Below, piece by piece: positions 35,290 through 43,812 of a stretch of DNA of 64,000 nucleotides. The stretch lies in NCBI RefSeq assembly GCF_001605725.1, contig NZ_CP011530.1, positions 3,968,001-4,032,000 of the forward strand. The letters run 5' to 3'. The translations under genes were made by a program, and so were the position numbers. This DNA is from Mycobacteroides immunogenum (GTDB taxonomy: Bacteria; Actinomycetota; Actinomycetes; Mycobacteriales; Mycobacteriaceae). The stretch's first letter is position 1. Each line of letters opens with the position of its first letter. The notes under the pieces were generated by a model. The model was not told the origin of the DNA and did not search any database. It worked only from the letters and a program-made list of their open reading frames with translations.

Positions 35290-36534
35290 ATGGGAGACGA
35301 CGGATGGAAAGGCAAGGAACACGCGACGATCGTCGGTGATCTTGAAAAACTTGTCCCGGAAGATGCGCGCAAGGCTGGGGAGGCTTGGCATGCCGTCAGC
35401 CAATTTGCCAAGGAGGCAAACAGGTATCTGTCCAACGCTAGGGACAAGATCACCGACGGTAACGATTTCTGGACCGGTGAAGGCCCCCACGCCGCGTACG
35501 AGAATCTCGATAGCGTCTACAAGAAGACTATCGAACCGCCAGAACTCGCCGAGAAGGTTAGCGGCAATCTCTACGACGACGCGGGCACCCTCGCCAGCGC
35601 GAAAAGAGTGGCCGAAACTAATCCCGAACCCAAGTTTTCGCCAATACCGGCGACCCTACCGATTGCGACACAACAGGTTATTCGCTTCCAAGAAGAGATT
35701 GCCCGACAACAGGCCCTTACGAAGATTCGAGACGAGGCGCAGGCCCAATACACCGACGCCCTCGGAAGGCGCCGGACAAGCATGACTGATCAACTCAACG
35801 ACGAGCAGCCGAAGTATCCACCCGGTGGCGGCGGACCGATCCAGCCCGGCACGGGCGGCGGTGGTGGTGGTGGAGGTCAGGGTGGCGGGAACCAGCCCGG
35901 CACCGGGACCAACGACAAGCTCAACCCCGATACCGACGGCAAGACCAAACCAGCATTCGACGCGGGACAAGGCCAGGGCGGCGGTCAAGGAGGCGGCCAG
36001 GGTTCCGGCTCGGGTGGCGGCAGCCCCGCTGGAGGCGGCGCGGGTAGCGGCTCAGGCCTGGGCTCCGGACTGGGCAGCGACCCCAAGGGCGGCGGCTCCG
36101 GCTACTCACCGCTGGGTAATACGACCGCAGCCGGATACAGCCCAACCTCCGCGGCCGGAACCGCAACCGGCATGGGGGCAGGGGCACTCCGCGGTGGTGG
36201 GCTCCCACCGGGCGCCAGCTTGGGAACCGGCGGCGCGGGCTCCGGCGCTGGCGGCGCGGGTATGCGTGGCGGCGGAATGGGCATGGGCGGAATGGGCATG
36301 GCACCCATGGCCGGTGCCCATGGCAAAGCCGGCAAGGGCGAGGGCGACGACGAACACGAAACCCCCGGCTACCTCATCAATATCGACAACGGCAGCGATC
36401 TGTTCGGGGACCTACCCAAGGCCTCACCTGGCGTCATTGGCGACTGGTCCGAACACGATGAGGTCGAGAAGCGCCGCGAGGAAGCCGAAATCAAGCGCTA
36501 CAAGTCGATGGGCTGGAACGTCAAGTGGCAGTAG
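35290..36534 (+). CDS. Gly-rich protein with N-terminal WxG-type helical domain, likely type VII secretion substrate
   Basis: The 414-residue protein has an N-terminal helical hairpin (about 1-160) with FWTG at the turn and a following YENLD. A long Gly/Ser/Pro low-complexity region comes next (about 175-350), and a conserved charged end (GVIGDWSEHDEVEKRREEAEIKRYKSMGWNVKWQ) closes the protein. This resembles PPE/EspI-like proteins of ESX loci, though the WxG and YxxxD are unusually close. It follows the DUF3558 lipoprotein. Secretion is inferred; no ESX machinery gene is in the window. Confidence 0.65.
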   Translation: MGDDGWKGKEHATIVGDLEKLVPEDARKAGEAWHAVSQFAKEANRYLSNARDKITDGNDFWTGEGPHAAYENLDSVYKKTIEPPELAEKVSGNLYDDAGTLASAKRVAETNPEPKFSPIPATLPIATQQVIRFQEEIARQQALTKIRDEAQAQYTDALGRRRTSMTDQLNDEQPKYPPGGGGPIQPGTGGGGGGGGQGGGNQPGTGTNDKLNPDTDGKTKPAFDAGQGQGGGQGGGQGSGSGGGSPAGGGAGSGSGLGSGLGSDPKGGGSGYSPLGNTTAAGYSPTSAAGTATGMGAGALRGGGLPPGASLGTGGAGSGAGGAGMRGGGMGMGGMGMAPMAGAHGKAGKGEGDDEHETPGYLINIDNGSDLFGDLPKASPGVIGDWSEHDEVEKRREEAEIKRYKSMGWNVKWQ

Positions 36535-36555
36535 CCATCGGCCAGTACTCGTAGT

Positions 36556-37200
36556 TCACGAATCTGATTCGGTTGTCCCACAATCGATGTGGCTCGCAAT
36601 GTAGGGGTACTGGGAATGCTCGCCCCAGTGTTGGAGTGCGACGGATGTCCCACGAGCAGCGTCGGAGACTTCCTGCGGGTCGACCGCCCATCCGAAGGGG
36701 AATGGGTGGCTGCCAAAGGTGTAGCCCGCGATGTACCGGCACATCGCCGCGTCATCACCGACCGGCAGCACCTTGTCATAGTTCTCGCCCTTGCCGTGCC
36801 GACGACGACTCCAGGTACCGGTCTCGGCATCGCGACTGACATGCTCGGAGTAGTCACTGTCATACCAGTCCCAGCTCGCGGGCGTGAATGACGCGGATCG
36901 ACCGAGCAACCCCACCTCGACAAGCAGCGCCGACAGACCGTGCGGAGTCCAGTCGACGGGAAATCCGGCGAAAAGCGCAACACGCAGCAGAGTGCGGCAC
37001 GGGTACTGCTGAGCGCATGACGAGCATCGGGCACCGGTGCGGTCGGGCGCATGTTCATCGATCGTCATCGCCAACAAAAAATGGTGAAACGAGACCGGCT
37101 CACCGGGACGCTTCGCCTGATGCAGGAACAGCAACAGCAGCCGCCAGAACCGCCGCGCCGAGGCGCCATCCGCGAACGGCGGAACCGGGACCTCGCCCAT
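36556..37200 (-). CDS. Hypothetical protein with CxxC-C motif
   Basis: The 214-residue protein is rich in Trp, His and aromatic residues. It contains CSSCAQQYPC in the first half (about residues 59-68), a possible metal-binding segment also seen in unrelated actinobacterial hypothetical proteins. No membrane helix or signal is clear. It starts at ATG 37200, ten bases after the stop of the ferritin-like gene, so the two are probably cotranscribed. I do not recognise it. It converges on the Gly-rich gene. Confidence 0.6.
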   Translation of the reverse strand: MGEVPVPPFADGASARRFWRLLLLFLHQAKRPGEPVSFHHFLLAMTIDEHAPDRTGARCSSCAQQYPCRTLLRVALFAGFPVDWTPHGLSALLVEVGLLGRSASFTPASWDWYDSDYSEHVSRDAETGTWSRRRHGKGENYDKVLPVGDDAAMCRYIAGYTFGSHPFPFGWAVDPQEVSDAARGTSVALQHWGEHSQYPYIASHIDCGTTESDS

Positions 37201-37209
37201 CAGCGCCCC

Positions 37210-37893
37210 TTAACCGAGACCGAGCACAGCCATTCGCTCGGCATGAGCGCTCTGCAGCCGCTCGAAGAACTCGTTGAGGTTCCCCAGACCGGCACCGCCG
37301 GACATCACGAGTTCCGCGAGATCGTCGTGACGGGCCAGCACATGCTGCGCCTGGGTGACGGCCTCACCAAGCAGCCGCCGCCCCCACAACGTGAGCCGGT
37401 TGCGCTGCTGCGAGTTGTCCTTAACCGCATCGCGCACCTGGGCGATGACGAACTCCGAATGCCCCGTGGTGCCCAACACCGACTTGAGCACCGCCGCCGA
37501 TTCACCCGGCAGTGAGTCGACCACCTCACCATAGAAATCAGCGGCCAGCGAGTCACCGATGTACGCCTTGACCATCGCCTCCAGCCAGGTGCGCGGCAAG
37601 GTCAGCGTGTGGTAGTTCTCGAGGGTTTTGACGTACGGCTCCATGGCCGCCAGAACATCGATCCCCTTGGCCTCCATCGCATCCCGAAGCACCTCATAGT
37701 GGCGCATCTGGGAGGCGGCCATACTGGCGATGGCGATCTTGCTCGCCAAATCGGGCGCCATCCTGGACTCGTCGGTCAACCGGTAGAAGGCAGCAACCTC
37801 GCCGTAAGCGATCACCGCGAACAGCTGATTGACACCGGGAGGATCGAGGTCCGTCGATGAGCCGCCTGCGCGAAGAAAATCGGGCTCGGTCAT
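37210..37893 (-). CDS. Ferritin-like / MiaE-type hydroxylase-like protein (Rv3210c type)
   Basis: The 227-residue, all-helical protein has a ferritin-like diiron pattern: a Glu in AYGEVAAF, ExxRH-like MRHYEVLRDAME, and later GDSLAADFYGEVVD and GHSEFVIAQ. It resembles MiaE-like tRNA hydroxylases, but a role in tRNA modification is a family guess. The ATG at 37893 (MTEPDFL) is preferred; upstream open frame lacks similarity. It is divergent from rhlE. Confidence 0.8.
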   Translation of the reverse strand: MTEPDFLRAGGSSTDLDPPGVNQLFAVIAYGEVAAFYRLTDESRMAPDLASKIAIASMAASQMRHYEVLRDAMEAKGIDVLAAMEPYVKTLENYHTLTLPRTWLEAMVKAYIGDSLAADFYGEVVDSLPGESAAVLKSVLGTTGHSEFVIAQVRDAVKDNSQQRNRLTLWGRRLLGEAVTQAQHVLARHDDLAELVMSGGAGLGNLNEFFERLQSAHAERMAVLGLG

Positions 37894-38161
37894 GTCTGGA
37901 ACTCTAGTCGGGCGCCCGCCGGACAACACCGATCCAGGCGGCAAACCACTGCGAATCGGAAAAACGCAGCTCACCCGCTACCATGGACGCGGGACGAGCA
38001 CCCTGACCACGAAGAAGCCAGGGGTTCTCCCACAGGAAATGTGCGTGCACGTGCCGCCCTCGCCGCTCGAAGCGGGCCCGGGCCCGGCCCCTTGGAATCC
38101 TAGGAATCCGACCTCCCGATCGTGCGCGCTGAGCGAAACACGAAAGGCACGTACCCAAACC

Positions 38162-39643
38162 ATGAGTCATATCGAACACACCTTTGCCCAGCTGGGCGTA
38201 CGCGAAGAGATCGCCCGGGCCCTGCGTGAGGTCGGGATCGAGCATCCGTTCGCCATTCAGGAACTGACCCTCCCCCTGGCCCTGGCCGGCTCCGATCTCA
38301 TCGGCCAGGCCCGCACCGGCATGGGCAAGACCTACGCCTTCGGCGTGCCGCTGCTGCACCGCATAGCCACCGGAGTCGAAGACCGCCCGCTCAACGGCAC
38401 CCCGCGAGCTCTGGTGGTGGTACCCACCCGCGAGCTGTGCATCCAGGTCTACGAAGACCTCACCAAGGCGTCCAAGTACTTGTCGGCCGGTGACCGCGAG
38501 TTCACCGTGGTGTCCATCTACGGCGGACGGCCCTACGAGCCGCAGATCGAGGCGCTGCGCGCGGGAGCTGACGTCGTCGTGGGGACACCGGGCCGCCTGC
38601 TGGACCTCGCCCAGCAGGGCCATCTGCAGCTCGGCGGTTTGGCCATGCTGGTGCTCGACGAGGCCGATGAGATGCTGGACCTGGGCTTTCTGCCCGATAT
38701 CGAGCGCATCCTGGCCCTGGCACCGTCCGCCGACGCGGGCCGCCAATCGATGCTGTTCTCGGCGACCATGCCGGACCCGATCATCACCTTGGCCCGCACC
38801 TTCATGAATCGCCCGACGCATATCCGCGCCGAGGACCCACAGGCCTCGTCGGTGCACGACTCCACCGAGCAGTTCGTGTACCGCGCGCACGCCCTGGACA
38901 AGATCGAACTGGTGAGCCGGATCCTGCAGGCCGAGGGCCGCGGCGCCACCATGATCTTCACCCGCACCAAGCGCACCGCCCAGAAGGTGTCCGATGAGCT
39001 GGCCGAGCGCGGCTTCGCGGTCGGCGCCGTGCACGGCGACCTCGGGCAGATCGCCCGGGAAAAGGCGCTGGCATCCTTCCGGTCCGGTCAGATCAACGTG
39101 TTGGTCGCTACCGACGTGGCCGCCCGCGGTATCGACATCGACGACGTCACGCACGTCATCAACTACCAGTGCCCCGAAGACGACAAGACCTACGTGCACC
39201 GCATCGGCCGCACCGGACGCGCCGGACGTACCGGTATCGCCGTCACGCTGGTGGACTGGGACGACATCGCACGCTGGCAGCTGATCGACAAGGCACTCGG
39301 CCTCGGCGTGCCCGAGCCCGACGAAACCTATTCCACCTCACCGCATTTGTTCACCGAACTGAACATCCCCGCCGACGTCACCGGCGCGATCGGTGAGAAG
39401 TTCTCCGGCGGCCCGAAGCGTCGCGAACCACGCGGCGAGCGGGCCGAGCGGGCCGAGGGCGACAAGCCCAAGCGCACCCGGACCCGCCGCCGCACCCGCG
39501 CGGGTCAGCCCACCGACGAGTCGGCGACCGAGGCGCCCGCACCAGAGGCGGCCACTGCGGATGGAGATCAGCAGGCCCCCGCCCGCCGTCGTCGGCGTCG
39601 TCGCCGCCCCAACGCAACCGCCGCGACCACCGCCTCGGCGTGA
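38162..39643 (+). CDS. rhlE: DEAD-box RNA helicase RhlE
   Basis: The 493-residue protein has the Q-motif region (FAIQELTLPLAL), GMGKT Walker A (in ARTGMGKT), PTRELCIQV, DEAD (VLDEADEMLD), SAT, and HRIGRTGRAGR. A basic Arg-rich tail (about 435-485) probably binds RNA. It unwinds structured RNA in ribosome assembly or decay; in mycobacteria it is linked to the degradosome and cold growth. The ATG at 38162 is preceded by sequence without a clear Shine-Dalgarno. It overlaps the next gene by GTGA. Confidence 0.93.
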   Translation: MSHIEHTFAQLGVREEIARALREVGIEHPFAIQELTLPLALAGSDLIGQARTGMGKTYAFGVPLLHRIATGVEDRPLNGTPRALVVVPTRELCIQVYEDLTKASKYLSAGDREFTVVSIYGGRPYEPQIEALRAGADVVVGTPGRLLDLAQQGHLQLGGLAMLVLDEADEMLDLGFLPDIERILALAPSADAGRQSMLFSATMPDPIITLARTFMNRPTHIRAEDPQASSVHDSTEQFVYRAHALDKIELVSRILQAEGRGATMIFTRTKRTAQKVSDELAERGFAVGAVHGDLGQIAREKALASFRSGQINVLVATDVAARGIDIDDVTHVINYQCPEDDKTYVHRIGRTGRAGRTGIAVTLVDWDDIARWQLIDKALGLGVPEPDETYSTSPHLFTELNIPADVTGAIGEKFSGGPKRREPRGERAERAEGDKPKRTRTRRRTRAGQPTDESATEAPAPEAATADGDQQAPARRRRRRRRPNATAATTASA

Positions 39644-40860
39644 TCGCACCGGAGCGGCGCACCCGGGCCGACATCATTGCCGCGGCGGTGATTGCCGTCG
39701 TGGTCGTCGTCACCGGCACCACGATCTGGTGGACCAGCGACGCCCGTGCCACCGTGAGCCACCCCGCCGCGGGGGACGTCAAACGGCCAATGAGCGCCAC
39801 CCGGGTCCCCGACTCGGTGCGTGAGCTGTGGTCCACCGCGAGTGCGGCCACCAAGGGCCCCGTCATCGCAAGCGGTGCGGTGGTCAGCGCCGATGGGCAT
39901 GACGTGGTGGCCCATGACCCGGTGACCGGCGCCCAACTGTGGTCCTACGCGCGCCGCAACCTCGATCTGTGCGGCGCCATCGGCTTCATCGACGACGCGG
40001 TGGCGGTCTATCGCGACGCACGCGGATGCGGTCAGGTCACCATGATCGACGGACAAACCGGCCGGCGAGGTCCGTTGCGTAGCAGTCCCAATGACCCGAA
40101 GGTGTCACTGTCGACCGACGGCACCTATGTGTTGGCGCTCGGCGGCACCCGCCTCGAACTGTGGCGTTCGGACATGGTGCGCACCCTTGAGTACGGCCGG
40201 GTGGTGGCTCCGCTGAATCCCAACAGCCAGCCGCGCGTGGACTGCACGCTGAAATCCGGTGCTGTCGGGGCCAGCGTGCTCGCGGTGCTGGAAACCTGCC
40301 CGCAGGACCCCACCTTGCGCCTCACGCTGCAGAAGCCGACCCCCAAGGACAACGACAAGCCCGAAGAGCTCTACTCGGCAGTGCTGCCCGGGGTGGAACG
40401 CGGATCCGCGGCCAAGGTGCTCGCGGTCGCCGATACCCGGTCGGCCGTCTACCTGCCGGGAACCCGGAACGAACTCGTGGTCTTCGACGACCGCGGCATG
40501 CGTGTCGGCGCGACGGTGCTGCCGGGCGAGATCGCCCAGACCAATGCCGCCGCGCAGGCCGGCGATGTCGTCACCTGGTGGACCGGTAGTCAGGTGCTGG
40601 TACTCAGCGCCTCCGATCTGTCCTACAGATTCGTGCTACCCACTACCAAAAAGCCGCTGGGACCAGGCACCAACATGGCCGGTGAGCTGCTCATCCCCGT
40701 CGAGGGCGGTATCGACGTGTTCAACATGACCACCGGAGAGTTCCGCAAAAACATTGCGGTGCAACGAGACCCTGCCGACGAGAAGAGCCCCGTCAGCAGC
40801 GCGGTCGTCGGTAACACAGTGGTGGAGCAGCGCGGTTCACGAATCTTCGCCCTGGGCTGA
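39640..40860 (+). CDS. Membrane-anchored beta-propeller-like protein (Rv3212 type)
   Basis: The 406-residue protein has an N-terminal membrane anchor (about 10-30, IIAAAVIAVVVVVTGTTIW) and an outer domain made of repeated beta units (for example VVAHDPVTGAQLWSYA, QVTMIDGQTGRRG), like PQQ or quinoprotein propellers. No catalytic motif is seen. It starts at GTG 39640, overlapping rhlE by four bases, so the two are coupled. Its function is not known. Confidence 0.8.
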   Translation: MIAPERRTRADIIAAAVIAVVVVVTGTTIWWTSDARATVSHPAAGDVKRPMSATRVPDSVRELWSTASAATKGPVIASGAVVSADGHDVVAHDPVTGAQLWSYARRNLDLCGAIGFIDDAVAVYRDARGCGQVTMIDGQTGRRGPLRSSPNDPKVSLSTDGTYVLALGGTRLELWRSDMVRTLEYGRVVAPLNPNSQPRVDCTLKSGAVGASVLAVLETCPQDPTLRLTLQKPTPKDNDKPEELYSAVLPGVERGSAAKVLAVADTRSAVYLPGTRNELVVFDDRGMRVGATVLPGEIAQTNAAAQAGDVVTWWTGSQVLVLSASDLSYRFVLPTTKKPLGPGTNMAGELLIPVEGGIDVFNMTTGEFRKNIAVQRDPADEKSPVSSAVVGNTVVEQRGSRIFALG

Positions 40861-41562
40861 CACCTTGCCAAGGCTTGTTTGCGCCACCGCGTCGGCGAAC
40901 GCGCGGAAGGGCGCCTGCTGCAGATGCCGCGCCACCCCCGGTGCCTCCGGATGCCATTGGATCGCCACAATCCAACCGGTTTCCGCTTCGAAGGCCTCGA
41001 TCAGACCGTCCTGCGCCGATGCCGTCGGTATCAGACCGGCCCCCAGGACAGCCACCGCCTGGTGATGCGCGGACGCCACCACGAGTTGATCCATTCCGTG
41101 CGCGGCACCCACACGCGTATCGGGCACGAGATGTACCGGATGCCAAGAGAACACCGCACCGCCGTGGTCCACGGATCCCGGCGGCAGGTCGACATGTAGG
41201 TCGCCGCCGTAGGCCACGTTCAGCACCTGAGCACCACGGCAGATACCAAGTATCGGCAGCCGTGCGTCGCGGGCCCTGGCGGTCAGCGTGAAGTCCAGAT
41301 GGTCCTGGTCATCATTGACGTCGTAAACAGCCGCCGACGAGGTGCAGCCGTAGCGCCGCGGATTGACGTCTCCCCCACCCGGCAACACCACACCGCCCAC
41401 ATCATCCAACGGGTAGTCCGGATCATCGGTGACGATGGGGACGAGACCGGCCTCTTCCACCAATCCCACGATGAGGTCGAACAGCCGGTTCGCCGCCACG
41501 ATCCGCGGGTCCGCACCGGTGGACAGTCTCTGGGGTACCACAACAGCCAAGGGACCAGTCAT
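40837..41562 (-). CDS. Class I glutamine-amidotransferase-like gamma-glutamyl hydrolase (PuuD type)
   Basis: The 241-residue peptidase C26-like protein has Cys108 in GICRGAQ, a histidine in ASAHHQAV, and QWHPEA as the catalytic His-Glu. PuuD removes the gamma-glutamyl group from gamma-glutamyl-GABA; related enzymes act on other gamma-glutamyl amides. The GS-like gene three positions upstream would add that group. Its end overlaps the convergent Rv3212-like gene by 24 bases. It starts two bases after the SfnB-like stop. Confidence 0.85.
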   Translation of the reverse strand: MTGPLAVVVPQRLSTGADPRIVAANRLFDLIVGLVEEAGLVPIVTDDPDYPLDDVGGVVLPGGGDVNPRRYGCTSSAAVYDVNDDQDHLDFTLTARARDARLPILGICRGAQVLNVAYGGDLHVDLPPGSVDHGGAVFSWHPVHLVPDTRVGAAHGMDQLVVASAHHQAVAVLGAGLIPTASAQDGLIEAFEAETGWIVAIQWHPEAPGVARHLQQAPFRAFADAVAQTSLGKVSAQGEDS

Positions 41563-41564
41563 CG

Positions 41565-42764
41565 TCAGAAGTATCCACTGTTGGGCGGCAACGTGCCGTT
41601 CACGATGTAATCGCCCGTGGCCCATGCCTTGTAGGCAAGGGGATTGTGGCTGGCGATGGTCCGTACATTGCGCCAGTGCCGGTCCAGATTCAGCGCGCGA
41701 GATGTGGCAGAAGCGCCGCCGGTGTCGAAAAGGCGTTGCGCGGCATCCAAGGTGAGACGTTCGGCCACCAGCTGTGCCTTGGCCACCTCTATCGCGGCCG
41801 CACCGATCGCTGCCTGATCATCGATCAGGCCCGCCTCTACCACTCCGTCGAGCGTGGCCGCGGCATCCAGGGTCACCGCACTGGCCGCGGCGGTCCATGC
41901 CGCGATCTCCCCCACTGCCTGCAGCACGAACGGATCTTCGGTGGCCACCCGTCCCAGCGAGTGCGCGGCAGGACGCGCTTTGTTACGCACGTACCAGGCC
42001 GTGTCGCGAAGTACGCCCTCGGCGATGCCGACCGCGACGGCGGTCAGATACAACTGCAGAAAGGTCTGGCTGTGCGCCAAGCGATGATCCTCGGGTACCA
42101 GCGAGATCTCGTCCGCGTGGACCACCACGGAGTCGAACGTCGTCGCACCGCTGGCCGTCAGGCGCTGGCCGAATCCATCCCAGTCGTCGTGCAGACCAAC
42201 ACCTTCGCGGTCCGATGGGATGATCACGTGCACCTCGCGGCCATCCTCACGTTTCGCCGACACTGCGATCAAGTCCGCGTACAGCGTCCCGGTCGAGTAG
42301 AACTTCTTGCCGTCCAGGCGGTACCGGTCATCACCCGCTGACCGCAGGACGGTTCCCAACGCGGCCGGGCTCGGCCCGGCCGTCTCGGTGATCGCATTTC
42401 CCACAATCTTCCCCGCGAGAATCTCGGGGAACCAACGGGTCCGGAGCACGTCATCACCCCGGTTACCCAGCAGCCGCTCCACAAAACCGAAATGCGCCCG
42501 CAATGCCTGGGCCACATTGGAACTCGATGAGGCGATATCGATCACCGTCTCGACGACATCAACGAGAGAACCGCCAGGCCCGCCGTAGCCGCGCGGTACC
42601 CGCAGCGCGAGTACACCTGTATCGGCGATCGCGCGGACCGACTCGTGGTGCAGCGTCCGATCCAGCTCGTAGGACGCGTCCTGTTCGCCGAGCTTCGCGA
42701 GCACCGGCCGCAGCACGACGCGCCTGCCCACCACCGAGTCCTCAGCCAATTCCGTTGCAGTCAT
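41565..42764 (-). CDS. Acyl-CoA-dehydrogenase-fold flavoprotein (SfnB / DszC type)
   Basis: The 399-residue protein has the acyl-CoA dehydrogenase fold (VPRGYGGPGGSLVDVVE, then AITETAGPSPAALGT and DGKKFYSTGTLYADLIAVSAK). The GKKFYSTG region and lack of the usual dehydrogenase catalytic Glu position match the SfnB/DszC monooxygenase branch, which uses reduced FMN and O2 to oxidise sulfur or nitrogen compounds. No flavin reductase gene is nearby. ATG 42764 is 19 bases after the LLM gene. Confidence 0.8.
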   Translation of the reverse strand: MTATELAEDSVVGRRVVLRPVLAKLGEQDASYELDRTLHHESVRAIADTGVLALRVPRGYGGPGGSLVDVVETVIDIASSSSNVAQALRAHFGFVERLLGNRGDDVLRTRWFPEILAGKIVGNAITETAGPSPAALGTVLRSAGDDRYRLDGKKFYSTGTLYADLIAVSAKREDGREVHVIIPSDREGVGLHDDWDGFGQRLTASGATTFDSVVVHADEISLVPEDHRLAHSQTFLQLYLTAVAVGIAEGVLRDTAWYVRNKARPAAHSLGRVATEDPFVLQAVGEIAAWTAAASAVTLDAAATLDGVVEAGLIDDQAAIGAAAIEVAKAQLVAERLTLDAAQRLFDTGGASATSRALNLDRHWRNVRTIASHNPLAYKAWATGDYIVNGTLPPNSGYF

Positions 42765-42783
42765 AGCCTTCCTCTTTCTGGCG

Positions 42784-43812
42784 TTACTTGAGCCGCGGCA
42801 AGACGTGTGCGGCGAACCGCTCCATCTCCGCCTCCAGCGGCTGGAATTGCAGCATGAACAAATCGATGCCCGCCCGCGCGAACTGATCGATCCTGTGCGC
42901 CACCTCGTCGTAGCTGCCGACCAGGCCCGCCAGGGTGCCCCCATTGGTCCCGACGCGCGACTGACCCTCACGTACTTTCAGCATCGCCGTCGCGGGATCG
43001 GCACCCGTGGTGCGATCTCGCTGACCCGAGCCGGAGACAAGACCCTGTAGGAAATCGAGCTGCTGTTGCGCCTCGCGTGCTGTCGGCCGTGCGATGACGA
43101 AGGCAGAAAGGCCGAACTCCAATGGGGCCCTGCCATTCCGGTCGCGTGCGCGCATGTCGGCGATGATCTCCTCGGCGTCGGCCAGCGGTCGCCCATTGAG
43201 AAAGAAGACGTCAGAATGGGAGGCGGCGAGCTGTCGGGCAGGCTCCGACTCCCCACCCAGATACACCCGTGGGCGGCGCTTCGGGACGGGCCGCAGCCGG
43301 GCGCCCGCGCCGACCAGCTCGGCCCCGGCGGCGGCCGGTATGCCGTCCCACAGTGCGCCGACCGCGTCGAGCCATTCCTTCGAATACGCGTAGCGTTCAT
43401 CGTGATCGGCCTCGGCACCGATGGCCGCCAACTCCGGAAGGAACCAGCCGCTGACGAGATTGATCGCCAACCGCTGCGCGGCCATGTCGTGAATGTTGGC
43501 CGCCACCTTCGCGAATACCAACGGATTGAACAGCAAGGGTTTGATGGCGCCGATCAGTTCAATGTGGCTAGTCGCCTCGGCCACCCCTGCCAGCGTGGAC
43601 CACGTCTCCAGCACATCGTGTTCCAGGTCGCCGGGGTGCAGCACATGCTGCGCGACAAGGGTCGAATCAAAACCCAGCTCTTCGGCGCGCACCACCAGAT
43701 CCCGGGTGCGGCGATAGCTCGCGTCCGGTATCTCGTCGGGATGCGTTCTGGCACCCCAGGTTCCGTATACAGGAGCCCAGATGCCAAACCGCGCGCGTGT
43801 ACTGGCGGTCAT
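42784..43812 (-). CDS. LLM-class flavin-dependent monooxygenase (SsuD/SfnG-like)
   Basis: The 342-residue luciferase-like TIM barrel has the family start RFGIWAPVYGTWG, the flavin-region SGWFLPELAAIGAE and RPRVYLGGESEPARQLAA. The closest families oxidise alkanesulfonates or dimethyl sulfone; others oxidise amines. It needs FMNH2 from a separate reductase. Its ATG overlaps the GS stop (ATGA), so the two are translationally coupled. Confidence 0.83.
   Translation of the reverse strand: MTASTRARFGIWAPVYGTWGARTHPDEIPDASYRRTRDLVVRAEELGFDSTLVAQHVLHPGDLEHDVLETWSTLAGVAEATSHIELIGAIKPLLFNPLVFAKVAANIHDMAAQRLAINLVSGWFLPELAAIGAEADHDERYAYSKEWLDAVGALWDGIPAAAGAELVGAGARLRPVPKRRPRVYLGGESEPARQLAASHSDVFFLNGRPLADAEEIIADMRARDRNGRAPLEFGLSAFVIARPTAREAQQQLDFLQGLVSGSGQRDRTTGADPATAMLKVREGQSRVGTNGGTLAGLVGSYDEVAHRIDQFARAGIDLFMLQFQPLEAEMERFAAHVLPRLK

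Noticed and set aside
35780..36350. Repetitive GGC/GGT-rich DNA that might be taken for a tandem repeat or recombination element
   Set aside because: It encodes the Gly-rich linker of the protein at 35290-36534 and has no regular unit length.
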